A program made the position numbers and the translations under genes. The notes beneath the pieces were generated by a model, which saw only the letters and a program-made list of their open reading frames with translations, made no database searches and was not told where the DNA came from. Positions 1 to 4,753 of a stretch of 5,753 bases of DNA are shown in pieces (position 1 is the first letter of the stretch; each line of letters starts with the position of its first letter). This DNA is from Treponema sp. UBA2869 (GTDB lineage: Bacteria > Spirochaetota > Spirochaetia > Treponematales > Treponemataceae), in contig DEEV01000008.1 in NCBI GenBank assembly GCA_002350445.1, forward strand, positions 39,108 through 44,860, written 5' to 3'.

Positions 1-203
1 CCGTTAAAAATAACGTCTTCCATCTTTTCTGCGCGAAGGTTTTTAGAATTTCTTTCTGCAAGAACCCATTTTATAGCATCAACAACATTACTTTTTCCAC
101 AACCATTAGGTCCAAGAAGCGCTGTAATTCCATCCGCAAAATCAATATGTGTTTTATCTGCAAATGATTTAAAACCGTAAATGTCCAGACTTTTTAAAAA
201 CAC
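1..203 (-). CDS. smc: Chromosome partition protein SMC, N-terminal fragment (runs off left edge)
   Basis: SMC is the ATPase of the bacterial condensin-like complex (with ScpA and ScpB), which compacts and helps segregate the chromosome. Only the first 67 full codons are present; the rest lies beyond the left edge. The visible protein begins VFLKSLDIYGFKSFADKT, the typical SMC N-terminal strand. It is followed at residues 31-39 by the Walker A P-loop GPNGCGKSN, then VVDAIKWVL and, near residues 59-67, EKMEDVIFN. Together these separate SMC from RecF, RecN and SbcC. The start is a GTG (positions 201-203), chosen because it gives the canonical SMC N-terminus and has a GAGGGA ribosome binding site 5 bases upstream. 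The gene has its own promoter and is downstream of, and on the same strand as, the helicase gene. One oddity is that the segment after WVL reads AERNSKNLRA, where the family usually has GEQ followed by a similar stretch. The missing coiled coils, hinge and C-terminal Walker B/signature motifs cannot be assessed. Confidence 0.95.
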   Translation of the reverse strand, partial: MFLKSLDIYGFKSFADKTHIDFADGITALLGPNGCGKSNVVDAIKWVLAERNSKNLRAEKMEDVIFN

Positions 204-208
204 AAAAA

Positions 209-214
209 TCCCTC
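209..214 (-). promoter_or_regulatory. smc ribosome binding site
   Basis: GAGGGA on the minus strand lies 5 bases before the GTG start of smc. It decides the start: no ATG lies nearby in this frame, and the nearby TTG at 203-205 is out of frame. Confidence 0.8.
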
Positions 215-238
215 AAATAACAAAAACTTTATTCTGTT

Positions 239-267
239 ATTATAGCAAAAATACGGTATTGTGTGAA
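239..267 (-). promoter_or_regulatory. Sigma-70 type promoter of smc
   Basis: On the minus strand a -35 box TTCACA (262-267, 5 of 6 to TTGACA) is followed by a 17-base spacer and a perfect -10 box TATAAT (239-244). Transcription would start near 232, giving a leader of about 30 bases before the smc GTG. It is the best promoter match I found in the window. It suggests smc is transcribed independently of the helicase gene upstream. Confidence 0.8.
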
Positions 268-283
268 CATCTGCGACGGATGG

Positions 284-346
284 AAAAAATTACTTAGCAG
301 GCTTCACCGCGTTGATCGCAAGTACGCAAAACGGAAGGCTTTTTTT
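284..346. terminator. GC-rich hairpin element, probable terminator after the helicase gene
   Basis: Arms at 299-309 (AGGCTTCACCG) and 332-340 (CGGAAGGCT) pair imperfectly, with one G-G mismatch and a 2-base bulge. Between them a second small hairpin can form (309-314 with 319-321 and 325-327, with a 3-base bulge). On the plus strand the structure runs directly into a T tract (340-346). On the minus strand a run of six T (284-289) follows after about 9 bases. The element begins about 12 bases after the helicase stop codon, so termination of that gene is the simplest role. The better T tract, however, faces the plus strand, where no gene ends. This 155-base gap otherwise holds only the smc promoter. 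Confidence 0.45.
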
Positions 347-358
347 ATTTAAGTGTAT

Positions 359-1486
359 TTATTCCATCAGCGGCGCAATCACTTTGCCGGAGCGGATTTC
401 TTTTGGATAAACAGTAAGTCCAAGTTTTTTTTCAAGAGTTGCATAGCGGTTCATTTCCCATTCGTCGCCTATAACAACGTTTATTCCGGTTTTTCCGGCT
501 CTTCCGGTTCGTCCGCTCCTGTGAATAAAGAAATCTGTGTCTTGTGGTAAATCCATCTGAATAACGTGAGAAATGTCTGGAATATCAAGTCCGCGGGCTG
601 TAAGGTCGCTTGTGATTAGAATTTTGATTTTACCGCTTTTGAAACGGTCAATTGCTGCTTTTCGCATCTGCTTGTCTGTTTTTGCATGAATGCACGCACA
701 ATCAATTCTTTTATACGAAAGTTTTGAGAAAATGTTTTCAACCTGATCCGCTCTTGATGTAAAAATCAGGGCTTTTGAAGGATTTTCTGCCGCAATAAAT
801 TTTCTAAGCGTATCAATTTTATCTCTGGCTTCTGCATAAATTGCCCAGTGCGTTATGCGCTTTCTAAGAATATCTTCGGGTGGAAGCAGAATGTTCTCTG
901 ATTCAGGAAAAAAGTCTTTTGCTGTTTTGTTAATTGTTGCAGTGCAGGCAATTATCTGGCAATTTTCCGGAAGCAGACTTTTTATTTCCGTCGTATCTTC
1001 AATGCATTCTTTTTTTACAAGTCTGTCAGTTTCATCAAAAACTGCTGCAAAAAGATTTTCAATTTTAAGTTTTTTTAAGCGGATAAGCTCGCAAAGTCTG
1101 GCTGCAGTTCCTGCAATAATCTGAGGTTTTTCTTTTAATGTTTCGCACTGTCGTTTTATTGGAGAACCGCCTATTAAAAGGGCCGTTTTTCTGTCGGTTA
1201 TTGATTTTGCGGCAAGATTTATTTGAGAGGCAAGTTCAAATGTTGGTGCAATAACAAGAATTTTTGCATGAACTGTGTCTGAATCTGCTTCGAGTTTTGT
1301 TATAAGCGGAAGAAGGTAAGCAAAGGTTTTTCCTGTTCCTGTTTCTGATTCAAAAAGTACGTTTTTACCGTTGAAAATTTGAGGAATAACCTGCTGTTGA
1401 ACCGCAGTTGGTTTTGAAATGTTCTGCTCTAAAAGTTTCTGTCTTGTTTGCTCTGAAAGTAACGAAAATGCGTTTGAGTTTTCCAT
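359..1486 (-). CDS. DEAD-box-type ATP-dependent RNA helicase (DETD variant)
   Basis: This is a compact superfamily 2 RNA helicase of 375 residues: the two RecA-like domains with almost no C-terminal extension. Such proteins unwind short RNA duplexes in ribosome assembly or RNA turnover. Motifs in order: Q-motif-like KPTAVQQQ (25-32); motif I SETGTGKT (47-54); Ia PTFELASQ (81-88); a GG at 106-107; Ib-like AGTAAR (125-130); motif II DETD (151-154); motif III TAT (182-184); IV-like ALIFTSR (239-245); motif V TSDLTARGLD (292-301); motif VI HRSGRTGR (322-329). The C-terminal domain motifs are textbook, but several N-terminal ones differ from consensus: DETD for DEAD, TAT for SAT, and PTFELA for PTRELA. 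The ATG at 1484-1486 is the first possible start after an in-frame stop (1496-1498), and no clear Shine-Dalgarno precedes it. The gene is divergent from the glycosyltransferase. The family is certain; which helicase it is (DeaD, RhlE-like or other) cannot be told, so no symbol is given. Confidence 0.93.
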   Translation of the reverse strand: MENSNAFSLLSEQTRQKLLEQNISKPTAVQQQVIPQIFNGKNVLFESETGTGKTFAYLLPLITKLEADSDTVHAKILVIAPTFELASQINLAAKSITDRKTALLIGGSPIKRQCETLKEKPQIIAGTAARLCELIRLKKLKIENLFAAVFDETDRLVKKECIEDTTEIKSLLPENCQIIACTATINKTAKDFFPESENILLPPEDILRKRITHWAIYAEARDKIDTLRKFIAAENPSKALIFTSRADQVENIFSKLSYKRIDCACIHAKTDKQMRKAAIDRFKSGKIKILITSDLTARGLDIPDISHVIQMDLPQDTDFFIHRSGRTGRAGKTGINVVIGDEWEMNRYATLEKKLGLTVYPKEIRSGKVIAPLME

Positions 1487-1533
1487 ATTTGAAGACTATA
1501 GCACAGAGTTTTTTTTTCTGCTAGAATGATTTT
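1487..1533. promoter_or_regulatory. Divergent promoter region between helicase and glycosyltransferase genes
   Basis: Only 47 bases separate two divergent start codons, so both promoters should lie here or overlap the genes. On the minus strand TATAGT (1495-1500) is a 5-of-6 match to a -10 box and sits 8 bases before the helicase ATG. On the plus strand TAGAAT (1522-1527), also 5 of 6, sits 6 bases before the glycosyltransferase ATG. At 17-base spacing the -35 positions read TAGCAG (minus, 1518-1523) and TAGCAC (plus, 1499-1504), which are poor matches. An imperfect dyad, TAGCACAGA (1499-1507) with TCTGCTA (1517-1523), surrounds a run of nine T. Neither gene has a visible Shine-Dalgarno. If these -10 boxes are real, both messages would be leaderless or nearly so. 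Confidence 0.4.
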
Positions 1534-2640
1534 ATGAAAGTTGGAATTGATACTTTTGGTTGTGATCATGCCCAGTCAGGGCTTGGAGCGTATCTTTTTT
1601 ATTTTATTTCAAATCTCAATCAAACTGATAATTTAGAATTTGAACTTTTTGGAGCAGAAATAGACCGTTATACTTATGGCGTTGACAAGGGGTTTCCCTT
1701 TACTGCTGTAAATCTTGGTGAAAATCTTAGAAAAGAAAGATTGTTCCATAAATATGCAATCGGGGCTTTTATAAAGAAAAATCAGTATGATGCAGTTTTG
1801 TATCCTGCTGCTGAAAAAGTAATTCCCGTTTCATTTAAAAATCATATTGGAATTGCTGTTGTAAATTCTGTAATTTCTTCATGCCTTAAAAATGAAAATT
1901 ATTTTTATCGCCATCAGTTAAAAAAGGGGCTTTCTCGCGTTCAAATAATTATTGCGCCTACAGAGTATATAAAAAAGGATCTTGTAGATTGCGGAATTAA
2001 AGGAAGTAAAATTAAGGTTGTAAATCATGGGATTGACCATAAACTTTTTTTCCCGCTTCTAGACATAGAAGATGATTTTATTGATGTAAAACCTTTTTCG
2101 ATTAAGCGTCCATATTTTATTTATGGTTCCCGTTTGAGTGGACCAGAAAAAAAACACATTGAACTTATAGAAGCCTTTAATCTTTTTAAGAAAAAAACAG
2201 GGCTTCCTCACAGGCTTGTGCTTGCCGGAAGCGATGGTGATTTTTCAAAAAAAGTTCATGAACAGGCAATTTCCAGTGAATTTTCCAGCGATATTTTTTG
2301 TACCGGATATTTTCCGCACGAAAGTTTTGCGCGTCTTTATGCCGGTGCAGAAGCGTGTGTGTTCCCTTCTGTAATTGAAGGAGTTGGTCTTCCTATTCTG
2401 GAAGCAATGGCTTGTGGTGTTCCTGTTCTTTGTTCCGATGCAGGCTCGTTGCCGGAAATTGGTGGAAGTGCTGCTGTCTATTTTAATTCTGACAATATAG
2501 AAGAAATTGCAGGCTGTATGCAGAAAATTGCAGAAGATAAGGATTTCCGCGAGAAAAAAATTGCAGAAGGTTTAACCTGGTCTTCAAAATTTGCCTGGGA
2601 TAAGACAGTTGAAAAAACAATTAAATATCTTGTTCAGTAA
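1534..2640 (+). CDS. Glycosyltransferase family 4 (GT-B fold, group 1)
   Basis: This 368-residue protein is a normal-length GT4-type retaining glycosyltransferase. It should transfer a sugar from an activated donor to a glycan, lipid or other acceptor at the cytoplasmic face of the membrane; neither donor nor acceptor can be named. The N-terminal acceptor domain (about 1-185) opens MKVGIDTFG and contains the glycine-rich turn SGLGAY (15-20). VVNHGID (162-168) marks the usual end of that domain. The C-terminal donor domain begins near PYFIYGSRLSGPEKKH (193-208), carries LVLAGSDGD (228-236), and has the family's E-x7-E element, E282 and E290, in EGVGLPILEAMACGVPV. No signal peptide or transmembrane segment is evident. 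The ATG is fixed by an in-frame TAG 12 bases upstream (1522-1524); no Shine-Dalgarno is visible. Tandem TAA stops end the gene, followed by a terminator shared with clpX. It stands alone on its strand with no other sugar genes nearby, so its pathway is open. Confidence 0.92.
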   Translation: MKVGIDTFGCDHAQSGLGAYLFYFISNLNQTDNLEFELFGAEIDRYTYGVDKGFPFTAVNLGENLRKERLFHKYAIGAFIKKNQYDAVLYPAAEKVIPVSFKNHIGIAVVNSVISSCLKNENYFYRHQLKKGLSRVQIIIAPTEYIKKDLVDCGIKGSKIKVVNHGIDHKLFFPLLDIEDDFIDVKPFSIKRPYFIYGSRLSGPEKKHIELIEAFNLFKKKTGLPHRLVLAGSDGDFSKKVHEQAISSEFSSDIFCTGYFPHESFARLYAGAEACVFPSVIEGVGLPILEAMACGVPVLCSDAGSLPEIGGSAAVYFNSDNIEEIAGCMQKIAEDKDFREKKIAEGLTWSSKFAWDKTVEKTIKYLVQ

Positions 2641-2662
2641 TAAACTAAATGTAATTGGATGT

Positions 2663-2712
2663 AAAAAAAAAAGACCGGAAGTTTTTCTTGAACTTTCCGG
2701 TCTTTTCGTTTT
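2663..2712. terminator. Bidirectional intrinsic terminator between glycosyltransferase and clpX
   Basis: The arms GACCGGAA (2673-2680) and TTCCGGTC (2695-2702) are perfect complements. They extend inward by GTT/AAC past a single bulged T and outward through the flanking A and T runs. Plus-strand RNA leaves the stem into TTTTCGTTTT; minus-strand RNA leaves it into ten T (2663-2672). It lies 32 bases past the glycosyltransferase stop and 18 bases past the clpX stop, so it can terminate both converging transcripts. Confidence 0.92.
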
Positions 2713-2720
2713 AACGTTTT

Positions 2721-3998
2721 TTAAGCACTTTCTATTTGATTCGGGTACAATTTTATGATATCTGATATGCTTTTTTTGTTTGAGTTTACAATATCTTTTG
2801 TAATTGTAACTTTTTTCTTGCCTTTGATGTCAGGAACTTCGAACATAATGTCCATAAGCATTTTTTCAACAATTGTACGAAGTCCGCGGGCGCCGGTTTT
2901 TTGCCTTATAGCTTCATCGGCAATTTCTTCAATTGCTTCTTTATCAAATTCAAGATCAACATCATCAAGTTTAAAACTTGCAATAAACTGCTTTGTAATT
3001 GCATTTTTAGGTTCTGTAAGAACTGAAACAAGGTCTGTTCTTGTAAGCTCTTTTAATGCAACTGTAATAGGCATACGTCCAATCAACTCTGGAATAAGAC
3101 CAAATTTTACAAGATCATCTGGTGTAACCTGATTCAAAAGCATAACTCTGTCTTCTTCTTTCATTTCACCTACATCAGAGCCAAAGCCCATTGCGTGAGA
3201 GTGAACTCTCTGCTCAATAATTTTATCAAGACCAACAAAAGCACCGCCTAGAATAAACAGAATGTTTGTAGTGTCTATCTGAAGCATTTCCTGGTTTGGA
3301 TGTTTCCTTCCGCCTTGAGGTGGAACACTTGCAACGGTTCCTTCTATAATCTTTAAAAGTGCCTGTTGAACACCTTCACCGCTTACATCACGTGTGATTG
3401 AAGTGTTTTCGCTCTTTCTGGCAATTTTATCAATTTCGTCTATAAATACAATTCCTTTTTCAGCTGCTTTAATATCTCCGTCAGCGGCATTAATAAGTTT
3501 AAGAAGAACATTTTCTACGTCTTCGCCAACGTAACCGGCTTCTGTAAGGGTAGTGGCATCTGCAATTGCAAACGGAACCTTAAGCCTTTGTGCAAGAGTG
3601 CGTGCCAAAAGGGTTTTTCCGCTTCCTGTTGGTCCAATTAAAAGTACGTTTGATTTTTCAATTGTTACGTTTGAATCTTCAGTTTTTACAACCGGTGAAA
3701 TAGACATTCTTTTATAGTGATTGTATACGGCAACAGAAAGTACTTTTTTTGCATCATCCTGTCCAACAACATACTGATCAAGATACTGCTTAAATTCTTT
3801 TGGAGTTGGTACATTCTGAAGGTCTATAGGTTCTCCACCTTCTGTCTGCTGAGAAAGAATTTCGTTACAAATTTTTACGCACTGATTACAGATAAATGTA
3901 TTTCCTGAAGGACCTGTAATAAGTCTTCTGTCTTTTGATTCTGGGCATCCGCAGAAAAAACAGAATGCATCGTTTGGATTAAATCTTCTCATTTTCAT
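2721..3998 (-). CDS. clpX: ATP-dependent Clp protease ATP-binding subunit ClpX
   Basis: ClpX is the AAA+ hexameric unfoldase that recognises tagged substrates and threads them into ClpP in the cytoplasm. The 425-residue length is normal. In order: N-terminal C4 zinc-binding domain with C13, C16, C37 and C40; Walker A GPTGSGKT (122-129); pore-1 loop GYVG (155-158); Walker B VFIDEID (184-190); pore-2 RKH (231-233); the ClpP-docking loop MGF (270-272), equivalent to IGF in E. coli; arginine finger in GRMP (307-310, R308); sensor 2 in GARGLR (369-374). All catalytic features are intact. The first of two nearby ATGs (M1, M3) is preferred because AAGGAA lies 6 bases before it; the second would be 12 bases away. 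The gene begins 2 bases after the clpP stop and ends at a strong terminator, so it is the last gene of the clpPX operon. Cys18 and Cys44 are further cysteines near the zinc site, of unknown importance. Confidence 0.98.
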   Translation of the reverse strand: MKMRRFNPNDAFCFFCGCPESKDRRLITGPSGNTFICNQCVKICNEILSQQTEGGEPIDLQNVPTPKEFKQYLDQYVVGQDDAKKVLSVAVYNHYKRMSISPVVKTEDSNVTIEKSNVLLIGPTGSGKTLLARTLAQRLKVPFAIADATTLTEAGYVGEDVENVLLKLINAADGDIKAAEKGIVFIDEIDKIARKSENTSITRDVSGEGVQQALLKIIEGTVASVPPQGGRKHPNQEMLQIDTTNILFILGGAFVGLDKIIEQRVHSHAMGFGSDVGEMKEEDRVMLLNQVTPDDLVKFGLIPELIGRMPITVALKELTRTDLVSVLTEPKNAITKQFIASFKLDDVDLEFDKEAIEEIADEAIRQKTGARGLRTIVEKMLMDIMFEVPDIKGKKKVTITKDIVNSNKKSISDIIKLYPNQIESA

Positions 3999-4000
3999 TA

Positions 4001-4600
4001 CTATTTCCTTGCTGCCATTATCTGGTCAATAATTCCGTATTTTTTTGCTTCTTCTGCAGGCATAAAGAAATCTCGTTCAATGTCTGCTGCAACCTGATCA
4101 ACTTTCTTTCCACAGTCTTTTGCAAGATATTCGATGGAAAGCTTTTTAAGTCTTATAATTTCCTTTGCAAGAATGGAAATATCACTTTCCTGACCTTCAA
4201 CTCCGCCGTGAGGCTGATGAATCATAACCCGGCTTGAAGGAAGTGCATATCGTTTTCCTTTTGTGCCGCCTGCAAGAAGAATTGCCGCCATGCTTGCAGC
4301 CTGTCCCATACAGATAGTCTGAATAGGGCATTTTACATATTTCATTGTGTCGTAAATTGCAAGACCTGCAGTAACGCTTCCTCCCGGAGAGTTAATGTAA
4401 ATGCTTATATCTTTGTCCGGGTTTTCTGATTCAAGATAAAGAATTTGTGCAATGGCAAGGTCTGCTGTCGCATCGTTAATTTCACCGTCGATAAAAACAA
4501 TTCTATCTCTTAAAAGTCTGGAAAAAATATCAAACTGTCTTTCTCCGTTTCCAGTTTTTTCTACTACCCACGGCATGTTCATATTCATCTGTTCATTCAT
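4001..4600 (-). CDS. clpP: ATP-dependent Clp protease proteolytic subunit ClpP
   Basis: ClpP is the serine peptidase that forms the two-ring, 14-subunit degradation chamber fed by ClpX. The 199 residues match the usual length. The catalytic triad is complete: Ser103 in GQAASMAA, His128 in MIHQPHGG, and Asp177 in ERDFFMP. The substrate-binding and oxyanion loop SPGGSV is at 71-76. The start is the first of four clustered methionines (1, 5, 7, 9). AAAAAGGA lies 10 bases before the first ATG, a slightly long but acceptable spacing. M5 to M9 would be too far from this site. The short N-terminal stretch before PWVVEKTG is probably removed or disordered, as ClpP propeptides are often cleaved; that is inference. 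The last codons of clpP contain the clpX ribosome binding site. Upstream, tig ends in its own terminator 153 bases away. Confidence 0.98.
   Translation of the reverse strand: MNEQMNMNMPWVVEKTGNGERQFDIFSRLLRDRIVFIDGEINDATADLAIAQILYLESENPDKDISIYINSPGGSVTAGLAIYDTMKYVKCPIQTICMGQAASMAAILLAGGTKGKRYALPSSRVMIHQPHGGVEGQESDISILAKEIIRLKKLSIEYLAKDCGKKVDQVAADIERDFFMPAEEAKKYGIIDQIMAARK
4005..4010 (-). promoter_or_regulatory. clpX ribosome binding site inside the clpP 3' end
   Basis: AAGGAA on the minus strand overlaps the final Ala-Arg-Lys codons of clpP and lies 6 bases before the clpX ATG. A ribosome ending clpP therefore stands on the clpX initiation region, which favours coupled translation of the two subunits. 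Confidence 0.85.
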
Positions 4601-4610
4601 AAAAAAAATT

Positions 4611-4618
4611 TCCTTTTT
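4611..4618 (-). promoter_or_regulatory. clpP ribosome binding site
   Basis: AAAAAGGA on the minus strand is separated by 10 bases (AA then eight T) from the first clpP ATG. It supports that ATG over the three further methionine codons just inside the gene. Confidence 0.7.
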
Positions 4619-4643
4619 CTGGAATCTTAAAGATTGTTTAAAA

Positions 4644-4684
4644 ATCCTTTTTTTAAAATATAACGAATTTTTTTTAAAAAGGAT
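4644..4684. repeat. Inverted repeat in the clpP upstream region, possible promoter/operator
   Basis: ATCCTTTTT (4644-4652) and AAAAAGGAT (4676-4684) form a perfect 9-base inverted repeat, with four further A-T pairs inside after two mismatches. A -10-like TATATT on the minus strand (4657-4662) lies inside it, about 57 bases before the clpP start. No convincing -35 box sits at standard spacing (TATCCT at 4680-4685). It does not match CIRCE or any heat-shock operator I can name. Chance is a fair alternative in such A/T-rich sequence. Confidence 0.35.
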
Positions 4685-4694
4685 ATATAAAAAT

Positions 4695-4734
4695 AAAAAA
4701 AAAGGCTGTCCTTTTTAGAAAAATAAGGACAGCC
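4695..4734 (-). terminator. Intrinsic terminator of tig
   Basis: On the minus strand GGCTGTCCTT (4725-4734) pairs perfectly with AAGGACAGCC (4704-4713) around an 11-base loop. A run of nine T (4695-4703) follows, then more A/T. The hairpin starts 19 bases after the tig stop. On the plus strand the stem leads into GTGTTTGAG, so it works only for tig. It separates tig from clpPX. Confidence 0.93.
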
Positions 4735-4753
4735 GTGTTTGAGACTTACAAAA

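Noticed and set aside
280..297. Five-codon plus-strand reading frame (MEKIT) just before the hairpin element, resembling a leader peptide with attenuator
   Set aside because: There is no Shine-Dalgarno and no plus-strand gene downstream to regulate; the next plus-strand gene is over 1.2 kb away. Chance is the better explanation.
299..346. Signal recognition particle RNA or another known small RNA, suggested by the GGAAGG-containing hairpin
   Set aside because: The SRP tetraloop context and its paired internal loops are absent, and the element is too short. A terminator explains it better.
1526..1537. Alternative ATG at 1526 for the glycosyltransferase
   Set aside because: It is out of frame and reaches a TGA after three codons. 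The ATG at 1534 gives the typical GT4 N-terminus.
2755..3132. 125-residue plus-strand open frame opposite clpX
   Set aside because: It lies entirely antisense to intact clpX and has low-complexity, hydrophobic, serine-rich composition typical of a shadow frame. The same applies to the frames at 353-550, 855-1124, 3717-3908, 4452-4718 and 4739-5014.
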